A program made the translations under genes and the position numbers. The notes below the pieces were generated by a model. That model made no database searches and was not told the origin of the DNA. It saw only the letters and a program-made list of their open reading frames with translations. This document shows, in pieces, positions 1-5,592 of a DNA stretch of 5,592 nt. Position 1 is the stretch's first letter, and the number at the start of each line of letters is the position of its first letter. The stretch is from contig CAMPJN010000268.1 of NCBI GenBank assembly GCA_946886875.1, forward strand, positions 1 through 5,592, in the 5' to 3' direction. The stretch is from an uncultured Pseudomonas sp. (GTDB taxonomy: Bacteria > Pseudomonadota > Gammaproteobacteria > Pseudomonadales > Pseudomonadaceae).

Positions 1-383
1 GAATAAAAGCCGCTGGAAATATCCGCCGAGTTGCTGGCGAAGGTGATATTGCCCGGCATGATCAGCTTCAGCTCGTCGCCATTGCGCTGCACCTGCACGC
101 CAGTGCCTTGCAGGGTCTGGCGCAGCTTGGCCTCCTGGGTATCGACGTAGTAACCATAACCGCCACCTGCCGCACCGCCCACCGCGGCACCGATCAAAGC
201 GCCCTTGGCGCGGTCTTTCTTGCTCGAGGTGGCAGCACCGATCACGGCACCCGTCACGGCTCCCACACCGCCATAGATCCCTGCCTTTCCCGCTTCGCGC
301 TCGCCGGTATAAGGGTTGGTGGTGCAGCCTGCCAACAGCGACAGACCGAGGGTTGCAAATGCCAGATTTCGCCACTTATTCAT
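1..383 (-). CDS. yiaD: YiaD-like OmpA-family outer-membrane lipoprotein (N-terminal part; runs off the left edge)
   Basis: Translating the minus strand from the ATG at 383-381 gives 127 open codons up to the window edge, with no stop. Residues 1-20 form a lipoprotein signal: a basic start (MNKWR), a hydrophobic stretch and the lipobox LLAGC, with the lipidated Cys at 20. Position +2 is Thr, not Asp, so Lol sorting to the outer membrane is expected. The mature start TTNPYTGEREAGK closely matches E. coli YiaD as I recall it. Next comes a glycine-zipper segment (about residues 36-82, GxxxG-rich and split by SSKKDRAKGA), then the beginning of the OmpA-like domain (LKLIMPGNITFASNSADI). Family members are about 220 residues, so roughly 40% is missing, including the peptidoglycan-binding core. 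An AGGAAGT ribosome site (388-394) lies about 6 bases upstream. A likely role is anchoring or stabilising the envelope under stress. The family call is firm; the symbol rests on similarity only. Confidence 0.9.
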   Translation of the reverse strand, partial: MNKWRNLAFATLGLSLLAGCTTNPYTGEREAGKAGIYGGVGAVTGAVIGAATSSKKDRAKGALIGAAVGGAAGGGYGYYVDTQEAKLRQTLQGTGVQVQRNGDELKLIMPGNITFASNSADISSGFY

Positions 384-515
384 AGGTACTTCCTTTGCTT
401 TTTGGTATTTGAGTGCAGTGTCCGCCTGAGGCTTGGACGCCCAGGTGGTGACTTAAGTTCAGTCGAATGGCATCAATATGCTATCGGCCCGGCGTTACCA
501 TCCTGGCACCGATGC
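384..515. other. Intergenic region between the GloC-like gene and the lipoprotein gene
   Basis: The 132 bases hold the candidate ECF promoter described separately and an 8-base palindrome ACTTAAGT at 451-458 that overlaps its -35. I see no convincing intrinsic terminator after the hydrolase gene, so readthrough into the lipoprotein gene is possible. No small reading frame with a good ribosome site is apparent. Confidence 0.5.
433..460 (-). promoter_or_regulatory. Candidate AlgU/RpoE-type (ECF sigma) promoter of the lipoprotein gene
   Basis: On the minus strand GAACTT (plus 455-460) is followed after 17 bases by TCCAA (plus 433-437). GAACTT is the exact -35 core of the AlgU/sigma-E class, for which spacers of 16-17 are usual in Pseudomonas. 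The -10 matches the TCTGA-like consensus at the T, C and final A. Transcription would start near base 427, giving a leader of about 44 bases before the ATG at 383. OmpA-like lipoproteins are known members of AlgU regulons (for example LptF of P. aeruginosa), so context agrees. This is a visual motif match and has no experimental support here. Confidence 0.5.
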
Positions 516-1163
516 TCACGCGCGCACGAAAGGGTTCTCACGCATCTCGTCGCCCAGCCGGGTATCGTCGCCGTGCCCGGTCACCACGGTGGCCTCCTCG
601 TCCAGGCTATACAAGCGTTGCTTGATCGAGCGCTCGATGGTGGCATAGTCGCCGCCCCAGAGATCGGTACGGCCGATGCCGCGGCGAAACAAGGTATCGC
701 CGGCAATCAGCAACTTGTCCTGAGGGAACCAGAAACTCATCGACCCCGGTGTATGCCCTGGCGTGTGCAACGCCACCCCGCAACCGCAGTCCAGGGCCTG
801 ATCGTCGACCAGCCACTGATCCGGTGCCGGCACCGGCGTGTAAGGCACACCGAACATGCGACATTGCATTTCCAGGTTGTCCCAGAGGAACTGGTCCTCC
901 TTGTGCAGGTGCAGGGTCGCGCCGGTCTTCTCCTTCATCTGCCCGGAAGCGAGGAAATGATCCAGATGCGCATGGGTATGGATGATGCTCACCACCTTCA
1001 ACCCATGGGCCTCCAGGCGCGCCATGATCAACTCCGGATTGCCGCCCGGATCGACCACTATGGCTTTCTTGGTCAGCGGGTCGCCAATAATCGTGCAGTT
1101 GCACTGCAAAGGCCCGACGGGGAAAGTTTCGCGTATTAGCGCGGGGGCTGCGACGGTGCTCAT
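516..1163 (-). CDS. gloC: Metallo-beta-lactamase-fold hydrolase, GloC/YcbL-like type II glyoxalase
   Basis: This is a 215-residue cytoplasmic protein with no signal peptide. It carries the full dinuclear metal site of the glyoxalase II branch: H64-T-H66... read as HAHLDH (H64, H66, D68, H69), H137 in HTPGHTPGS, D156 in AGDTLF, and H197 in TGHGDD. GRTD at 164-167 is also typical. The length equals that of E. coli YcbL (GloC), and the C-terminal glutathione-binding domain of classical GloB is absent. Expected chemistry is hydrolysis of a glutathione thioester such as S-lactoylglutathione, but this compact class may use other thioesters. The ATG at 1163 has a GAGGA site (1170-1174) six bases upstream. 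Its start overlaps the stop of the upstream AraC gene as ATGA, so the two are probably cotranscribed and translationally coupled. The fold is certain; the substrate and symbol are inferred. Confidence 0.93.
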   Translation of the reverse strand: MSTVAAPALIRETFPVGPLQCNCTIIGDPLTKKAIVVDPGGNPELIMARLEAHGLKVVSIIHTHAHLDHFLASGQMKEKTGATLHLHKEDQFLWDNLEMQCRMFGVPYTPVPAPDQWLVDDQALDCGCGVALHTPGHTPGSMSFWFPQDKLLIAGDTLFRRGIGRTDLWGGDYATIERSIKQRLYSLDEEATVVTGHGDDTRLGDEMRENPFVRA

Positions 1164-2185
1164 GGTGAATCCTCGGTGCGGTAATCGCTGGGCGGTTTAC
1201 CGGTCCATTTCTTGAACGCGCGGCGGAAATTGGACGGGTCATTGAAGCCCAGCAGGTAGGCTATTTCATACAGCGGCAAATGGGTGGTGGTGAGGTATTG
1301 CAGGGCCAGGTTTTTGCGTACTTCGTCGAGCACCTGCTGATAACTGCTGCCCATTTTCGCCAGATGCCGACGCAGGCTGCGGCTACTGGTGTGTAAGGCC
1401 GAGGCTGCGCTGGCCAGGTCGGGAAAGTCGCCGGGACGGGCCAGCAACAAGCGGCGCAGGCGGACCAGCAGGTCATCCCGCACGTCCAGGCTTGCCAGCA
1501 ACGCTTCGCATTGTTGCTCGCACATCTGCACGGTTGCTGGGTTGGCCAGGGCCATGGGCCGCGCCAGATAGGCGGTGGGAATGCTCAGGTAATGATAGGG
1601 CCGCTCGAACGCCACCGGCACGCCGAATACCTGCTCGTAACGGCCGGCATAGTCCGGCGCGGCATGGGCGAAGCCGACCTCGATGCCTTGCAAGCGCTCG
1701 CCGAGCAGAAAATGCGCAATGCTGTACAGGCTGGCCAATAAACCTTCGGCGATGAACCGGCCCATAGTCCCCAGCGGCATTGATTCGATGGCGCGCAACT
1801 CGACCCGCGAATCCAATTCGACCACTTCCAGCTCGTAGCTCAGCCCCAGCACACGGTAATACTTGAGGGCGAACTGGATGGCCCTGCCCAGGTTGGCACT
1901 GGATAGCACCGCGTATCCGAGAATGCCGTGGCTCGAAACATTCAGGCGCTGCCCCAGCAGCAGGCCGAGGGCGGGCTCTTTGCAGCGCGACAAAGCGCAA
2001 CTGGCGAGTAAATGGTAATCGGCGAACGCTAGACGGCCTTGGGGGTTTTCCAGCGACTCGGCTCGCACCCCCGCTTCAGCCAACAACTGTGCGCGCGGTA
2101 CGCCCAGCTCTTCGGCCAGATCCAGCAGCGCCCCGACATAGGTCATCGGCACCCGTTCGGCGGTGAAATTGAGCGATGGTTTCAT
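1160..2185 (-). CDS. AraC-family transcriptional regulator with arabinose-binding-type N-terminal domain
   Basis: This is a 341-residue DNA-binding protein. About residues 15-200 fit the effector-binding domain of the OruR/ArgR-like AraC branch (PF12625 type), starting with VGALLDLAEELGV. The C-terminus holds the two-helix-turn-helix AraC module: the first unit is in about 254-302 (LHTSSRSLRRHLAKMGSSY, with DEVRKNLALQYL), the second in about 303-336 (IAYLLGFNDPSNFRRAFKKW, ending TGKPPSDYR). Both helices look intact. I chose the ATG at 2185 because GGGA (2192-2195) sits six bases upstream; a TTG at 2197 would add four residues but has a poor ribosome site. The gene diverges from the di-iron protein gene across 165 bases and shares an ATGA overlap with the following hydrolase gene. 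It probably controls its own operon and perhaps the divergent gene. The effector is unknown; no specific ortholog is recognised. Confidence 0.93.
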   Translation of the reverse strand: MKPSLNFTAERVPMTYVGALLDLAEELGVPRAQLLAEAGVRAESLENPQGRLAFADYHLLASCALSRCKEPALGLLLGQRLNVSSHGILGYAVLSSANLGRAIQFALKYYRVLGLSYELEVVELDSRVELRAIESMPLGTMGRFIAEGLLASLYSIAHFLLGERLQGIEVGFAHAAPDYAGRYEQVFGVPVAFERPYHYLSIPTAYLARPMALANPATVQMCEQQCEALLASLDVRDDLLVRLRRLLLARPGDFPDLASAASALHTSSRSLRRHLAKMGSSYQQVLDEVRKNLALQYLTTTHLPLYEIAYLLGFNDPSNFRRAFKKWTGKPPSDYRTEDSP

Positions 2186-2223
2186 GGGTTTTCCCAACGC
2201 CTGAAGTGGCCAGATATGACCTG

Positions 2224-2254
2224 ATTATTGGCTGAAGATAACCTTGTCCGACAA
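2224..2254 (-). promoter_or_regulatory. Possible sigma-70-like promoter of the AraC-hydrolase operon
   Basis: On the minus strand TTGTCG (plus 2249-2254) and AATAAT (plus 2224-2229) resemble -35 and -10 boxes, matching four and five of six consensus bases. The spacer is 19 bases, longer than the optimal 17, which would make it weak or activator-dependent. Transcription would begin around 2217, about 32 bases ahead of the ATG at 2185. The -35 lies within the palindrome at 2244-2254. This is a visual match only. Confidence 0.3.
2244..2254. promoter_or_regulatory. Perfect 11-base palindrome, candidate operator in the divergent control region
   Basis: TTGTC-C-GACAA is a perfect inverted repeat with one central base. 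It lies 59 bases from the AraC start and 96 bases from the di-iron protein start. Each strand reads TTGTC, so the element can overlap the -35 region of promoters in both directions. AraC-family proteins often bind direct rather than inverted repeats, so the site could instead serve another dimeric regulator, or be chance. No second copy is evident in this window. Confidence 0.35.
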
Positions 2255-2273
2255 AGCACGGCAAGCCCATAGT
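2244..2273 (+). promoter_or_regulatory. Possible promoter of the di-iron protein gene
   Basis: TTGTCC (2244-2249) and CATAGT (2268-2273) each match four of six sigma-70 consensus bases, separated by 18 bases. Transcription from here would start near 2280 and give a leader of about 70 bases that contains the hairpin at 2295-2313. The match is weak and could reflect an activated promoter or chance. Confidence 0.25.
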
Positions 2274-2294
2274 TAACCGGTGGTTGAGCCATTA

Positions 2295-2313
2295 GCCGCT
2301 GCAGACCAGCGGC
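2295..2313 (+). repeat. Perfect 7-bp inverted repeat (hairpin) upstream of the di-iron protein gene
   Basis: GCCGCTG and CAGCGGC pair perfectly around a five-base loop CAGAC. The stem has six G/C pairs in seven, so it should be stable in RNA. No run of T follows, so it is not an intrinsic terminator. It sits 37 bases before the ATG at 2351 and ends 27 bases before the AGGAGG, leaving the ribosome site free. It may be an mRNA leader hairpin or a protein-binding site. Confidence 0.45.
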
Positions 2314-2350
2314 GCAGTCTTGTTGCCATCGGTATTTTCCAGGAGGTCGC

Positions 2351-3184
2351 ATGCCCAGCACCACACCGAAAGGCCTGACAATCCGCCCACGTCAGCTGGA
2401 GGCTGCCCTGCCCTCGCCCATGCCCCGCCACTGGCACGGCGGCGATGCCTTCAAAACCCACATGTTCAACGCCATGTCGGTGCTATTTCCCGATGGCGAG
2501 CGCTTCTTTATCGACTCCGTCCGGCACTTCCGCGGCCGCGTCGACGACCCGCTGCTGCAGGAGCAAGTGCGCGGCTTCATCGGCCAGGAGGGCCACCATA
2601 GCCGAGAACACCTGCGCTACAGCGAAGGTCTACGCGAATTGGGCTATGACGTCGACTACCTGGAACGCGGCCTGAAACGCCGTCTGGGGTTCGTGCAAAA
2701 ACACCTGTCCGCCGAGTTGCAACTGGCCGCGACCTGCGCAGTGGAACACCTCACCGCGATCATGGCCGATGCCCTGCTCAAGGACCCGCAATGGCTGGCC
2801 GGCGCCGACCCGCAAATGGCCCGACTCTGGCGCTGGCATGCCCTCGAGGAGACCGAGCACAAGGCCGTGGCCTTCGATGTGTTCACCCAGGTCAGCGGCA
2901 ACCCCTGGCTACTGCGCCGGGCGATGTTGCAGAGCACCTTTTTCTTCACCGTCGATACCCTGAAAGGGCTGACCCACATGCTCAAGCACGACGGCCTGTT
3001 GTGGAACTGGCGACTTTGGCGCGATGGTTTGATCTGGCTGTGGGGCAAGGACGGCATCTATCGCAAGCTGATCAGGGGCTATTGCGACTTCTACCGCAAC
3101 GGCTTTCATCCCTGGCAACACGACAACCTGTACCTGGTCGAGCGCTACCGAGAAGAGTTCGACACCCAGGTGTCTGCAGCTTAA
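2351..3184 (+). CDS. Predicted metal-dependent hydrolase, PF10118/COG3687 type (ferritin-like di-iron protein)
   Basis: This 277-residue protein has no signal peptide and no clear membrane segment, though a hydrophobic patch (STFFFTV, near residue 200) could touch lipid. The helical core carries a ferritin-like ligand pattern: E50 (FPDGERFF), E80-x-x-H83 (GQEGHHSREH), E132 (CAVEHLTA) and E167-x-x-H170 (WHALEETEHKAVAFDVF). These match the motifs of the family named predicted metal-dependent hydrolase. That name is historical: the ligand set suggests di-iron oxidase, oxygenase or similar chemistry just as well. The length is typical and the protein appears complete. The ATG at 2351 is fixed by AGGAGG at 2341-2346, with four bases between. 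It is a single gene, divergent from the AraC gene and convergent with the LuxR gene. Regulation by either neighbour is an inference from position. The family call is strong; the substrate is unknown. Confidence 0.88.
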   Translation: MPSTTPKGLTIRPRQLEAALPSPMPRHWHGGDAFKTHMFNAMSVLFPDGERFFIDSVRHFRGRVDDPLLQEQVRGFIGQEGHHSREHLRYSEGLRELGYDVDYLERGLKRRLGFVQKHLSAELQLAATCAVEHLTAIMADALLKDPQWLAGADPQMARLWRWHALEETEHKAVAFDVFTQVSGNPWLLRRAMLQSTFFFTVDTLKGLTHMLKHDGLLWNWRLWRDGLIWLWGKDGIYRKLIRGYCDFYRNGFHPWQHDNLYLVERYREEFDTQVSAA

Positions 3185-3201
3185 CCAGGGCGAGCGGGCG
3201 C

Positions 3202-5592
3202 TCAGGCCAACAAACCCAAGCCTTTGGCGCGGGCCACCGCCTGCGTACGTCGCTCGACGCCGAGCTTGCCGTTGATATGCCGGGCGTGGGTTTTCACCGT
3301 GTGCAAGGAAATAAACAGCTGCTCGCTGATCTGCTGGTTCGAGCAGCCCTGGGCAATCAGCTTCAATACCGCCAGCTCGCGAGAGCTCAAGGCTTCCGCC
3401 GCCGCGCCGTTGCCGATTTCGAGTTGTTCGGGTTCGACGGCGGGCAACTCACCGAGCAATGCCTGGCTGACCGCGCAGCTTGCTCTGCCGCGCAGCTGTT
3501 CGCGCAGCCACTGCGGCTGGTGCACCAGCATTTCATAGAACGGCAACAGGCCACCGCCCGAGGCTGCCTGCAAGGTGAAGTTGAGCTGCTGCTGGGCTTC
3601 GCGCTCGCGCCCGGTGGCCAGTAACAGCATGGTCAATTGCACCTGGGCGAATACGCCAATGAGCTGGCCACCGAGGGTTTGCGCACGCTGACTGAGTGCG
3701 CGCAGACGACGCTCGGCCTCCGGCAGCCGCCCCTGCAAGCGCGCCAATGAAGCCCGGTGCAAGTCGATATGCAGCGACAACTGCGGGTGGAATTCCGGCG
3801 CGGCAGCCGGACGCTCACCGCTGTAAGCCTCGGCCAAACGATCGAGCCAGGCACCCGCCAGTTCGATCTGACCCTGCATCATCCACAGCTCGCATTTGAC
3901 CACGGTGATCATCGCCAGGTAGTAGATCGGCGGAACGTCCCAGATATGCATCAAGCGCTCGGCTTCGGCGAGCTGGGCGAAAGCCTCCGGCAGATTACCG
4001 TGACGCCCTTCCAGACTGGCCAGCATGCAGTGGCCGATCAGCACGCTGATGTCACGACAGGCGCGCGCTTCGGCTATTCCGACCAGCAGTTGCTGACGCG
4101 CCGGCTGATCCTGCAAACGCTGGCAGAGCAGGAAACCTTCGAACTGGGTCAGTCGCGCGCGCACCGCGTACAAGCGCTTCTGTGGTAACCCCTGCAAACG
4201 CTCCTGACCTTGACGGACATCCTCCAACGCCCGCACCACCTCGCCGCGCGCTTGCAGCACGCGGGCCCGATCGTAATGGGCCAGCGCTTCGAACAAGGGG
4301 TCGCCGATCCGCTGCGCTAATTCCAGCGCTTCGCGATTGAGGCCGCGGGCGCGCCAGAGGTCGCCCTGCACCACCGCCAGATTGGCCAGGGTCGACAGGC
4401 ACATCAAGCGCTGGCCATAACGCTCCTGGGGCAGCCCCGCCAATGCCTCCGCGCAATAGCTGCGAGCCTGCCGACTATCGCCGCGACCCCGGGCGATCAC
4501 TCCGCTTACCGCCAACCATTGAGCCAACAGCGATTGCTGCTGAGCAGCCGACGGCGCCGGCAAAAAGCGACTGAGGCGCGCCACCAACTCCTGCGCGGCA
4601 TCCAGTTGACAGGCAAGAGCCAGGGCCCAGCTGTACAACATGATCAACCGCGGCGTGCTGGCCAGCAGGCTATCGGGCAAAGCCATTTTCCAACGCAGCA
4701 ACATGGCCACGTTCTGCTCGGCGAGCAATTGTTCTTCGGAGAGATTCTGCACCAGGCTGGCCGCGACATCCGGCTGGCCCGCGAGCAGCGCCTGCTCGAT
4801 CGCTTCGTCCAGCAATCCCTGGCTGCCGAACCAGCGACAGGCGCGCAGATGCAGGCTGGACATCGACAGCCCCGTCTCCGGCCGGGCACGCAATAAGTCG
4901 GAAAACAGGTGGTGATAGCGGAACCACTTGCCCTGCTCGTCGAGCGGCACCAGAAATACATGATGAGCCTGCAGATGTTGCAGGATAGACGCGCTGTCAT
5001 GGGCGTCGCGCAGGGCATCGCAGAGCTCCGCGCAAAAACGCTCCTGGGAGGCGGTTTCGTAGAGAAACGCCTGCACCTGGGCCGGTTGGCGCTCAATGAC
5101 CTCCTCCAACAAATATTCGCGGATCAAACCTTCGGCGCCATGCGGCGCATGGGTCAATCCGGCATGCCCGTCCGCCTCGGCCGCGGCGAGCAACCATAGA
5201 CGCAAGCCGGCCACCCAGCCCTCGCTGCGTTGCAACAAATTATCCAAGGCCTCGGCTGATAATTGCGCATCCTGGCTGCGCAGCACTTCGGCAGTTTCCT
5301 CAGCGGTCAGGCGCAGGTCCTGCTCATGCAACTCCAGCAACTGTCGCGACAGACGCAAACGCGCCAAATGCCAGTCCGGCCGCTGACGACTGGTAACCAA
5401 TAACAACAGCCCCTCGGGCAAATGGTTGAGGAAAAACTGCAAACAGCGATCGAGCACCGCGCCCTGGGCCAGGTGGTAATCGTCCAGCACCAGCAGAATC
5501 GGCGCGGCAGGATCGAGCTTGAGCGCCAACTCATCGAGCAAACCGTCCAACCATTCCTCGAAAGCGAAGGGCTGATGGCGCTGACGTAGCTT
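3202..5592 (-). CDS. MalT-type ATP-dependent LuxR-family transcriptional regulator (N-terminus beyond the right edge)
   Basis: The minus-strand frame is open from the window edge to the TGA at 3204-3202, giving 796 visible residues. In visible numbering, 31-41 is the Walker B strand PILLVLDDYHL, and 67-69 is the TSR sensor that follows it in STAND ATPases. GWVAGL at 125-130 and WFRYHHLFSDLL from 223 are signatures of the MalT/AlkS branch. A long alpha-helical, TPR-like region follows, then a LuxR helix-turn-helix at 735-796 (LSSRELAVLKLIAQGCSN, ISLHTVKTHARHINGKLGV). The P-loop expected about 80-100 residues before Walker B is not in the window, and MalT-like proteins are about 900 residues, so roughly 100 residues are missing. 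An in-frame TTG at 5550 is not a credible start because it would remove the ATPase P-loop. In this family an inducer plus ATP drives oligomerisation and activation. The target is unknown; it may lie past the edge. Confidence 0.94.
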   Translation of the reverse strand, partial: KLRQRHQPFAFEEWLDGLLDELALKLDPAAPILLVLDDYHLAQGAVLDRCLQFFLNHLPEGLLLLVTSRQRPDWHLARLRLSRQLLELHEQDLRLTAEETAEVLRSQDAQLSAEALDNLLQRSEGWVAGLRLWLLAAAEADGHAGLTHAPHGAEGLIREYLLEEVIERQPAQVQAFLYETASQERFCAELCDALRDAHDSASILQHLQAHHVFLVPLDEQGKWFRYHHLFSDLLRARPETGLSMSSLHLRACRWFGSQGLLDEAIEQALLAGQPDVAASLVQNLSEEQLLAEQNVAMLLRWKMALPDSLLASTPRLIMLYSWALALACQLDAAQELVARLSRFLPAPSAAQQQSLLAQWLAVSGVIARGRGDSRQARSYCAEALAGLPQERYGQRLMCLSTLANLAVVQGDLWRARGLNREALELAQRIGDPLFEALAHYDRARVLQARGEVVRALEDVRQGQERLQGLPQKRLYAVRARLTQFEGFLLCQRLQDQPARQQLLVGIAEARACRDISVLIGHCMLASLEGRHGNLPEAFAQLAEAERLMHIWDVPPIYYLAMITVVKCELWMMQGQIELAGAWLDRLAEAYSGERPAAAPEFHPQLSLHIDLHRASLARLQGRLPEAERRLRALSQRAQTLGGQLIGVFAQVQLTMLLLATGREREAQQQLNFTLQAASGGGLLPFYEMLVHQPQWLREQLRGRASCAVSQALLGELPAVEPEQLEIGNGAAAEALSSRELAVLKLIAQGCSNQQISEQLFISLHTVKTHARHINGKLGVERRTQAVARAKGLGLLA

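Noticed and set aside
483..513. Possible terminator hairpin (ATCGG ... CCGAT) after the GloC-like gene
   Set aside because: The stem is only five base pairs around a 21-base loop and no T run follows, so it does not look like an intrinsic terminator.
108..1139. 343-codon open frame on the plus strand
   Set aside because: It runs antisense to both the lipoprotein and the GloC-like gene. The product has no recognisable domain, and the minus-strand genes carry clear family motifs and ribosome sites. Long antisense frames are common in GC-rich Pseudomonas DNA.
2195..2197. TTG as the start of the AraC regulator
   Set aside because: The ATG four codons later has a better placed GGGA ribosome site and is the more usual start codon. 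The TTG cannot be fully excluded.
2271..2288. Imperfect inverted repeat around AACCGGTGGTT in the divergent region
   Set aside because: The core match is four base pairs with a three-base centre, and it extends only with a mismatch, so it is not distinguishable from chance.
2791..3624. 277-codon plus-strand frame crossing the ends of the di-iron and LuxR genes
   Set aside because: It overlaps two well-supported genes in other frames and has a low-complexity Arg/Ala/Gln-rich product with no family features.
3757..4188. 143-codon plus-strand frame inside the LuxR gene
   Set aside because: It is antisense to the helical repeat region of the regulator, has no supported start or recognisable domain, and is explained by GC-rich codon bias.
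5548..5550. TTG at 5550 as the start of the LuxR regulator
   Set aside because: The frame stays open to the window edge, and the upstream codons still look like MalT-family sequence. Starting here would also remove the P-loop, so the gene is treated as partial.

Overview
The window looks like chromosomal DNA from a Pseudomonas species, probably of the fluorescens or putida type. It is GC-rich, uses G/C-ending codons, is tightly packed with genes, and holds a typical gammaproteobacterial set: a YiaD-like lipoprotein, a GloC/YcbL-like hydrolase, an AraC regulator with an arabinose-binding-type sensor domain, a COG3687-type protein and a MalT-type LuxR regulator. The genus is inferred from protein style and composition; no rRNA or other marker is present. 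I see no tRNA, rRNA, insertion sequence, CRISPR array, prophage gene or attachment site.

Layout from left to right. (1) Bases 1-383, minus strand: the N-terminal part of a glycine-zipper/OmpA-family outer-membrane lipoprotein that runs off the left edge. Its upstream region has a good candidate for an envelope-stress (AlgU/RpoE-type) promoter. (2) Bases 516-2185, minus strand: a two-gene unit in which an AraC-family regulator is followed, with an ATGA stop/start overlap, by a compact metallo-beta-lactamase-fold thioesterase of the GloC type. (3) Bases 2186-2350: a divergent control region with a perfect 11-base palindrome that could sit at the -35 of promoters in both directions, plus a 7-bp hairpin in the leader of the rightward gene. 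(4) Bases 2351-3184, plus strand: a predicted metal-dependent hydrolase of the PF10118/COG3687 type, with a full set of ferritin-like di-iron ligands. (5) Bases 3202-5592, minus strand: a large MalT-type ATP-dependent LuxR regulator, convergent with the hydrolase after only 17 bases. Its N-terminus, including the expected P-loop, lies beyond the right edge.

The simplest reading of the centre is a small regulated module: the AraC protein probably controls its own operon and the divergent di-iron gene, and the LuxR protein may add a second input or control genes beyond the right edge. The physiological substrate is not visible in the sequence. The uncharacterised di-iron protein between two regulators is the most interesting item; nothing here amounts to a clearly new system.
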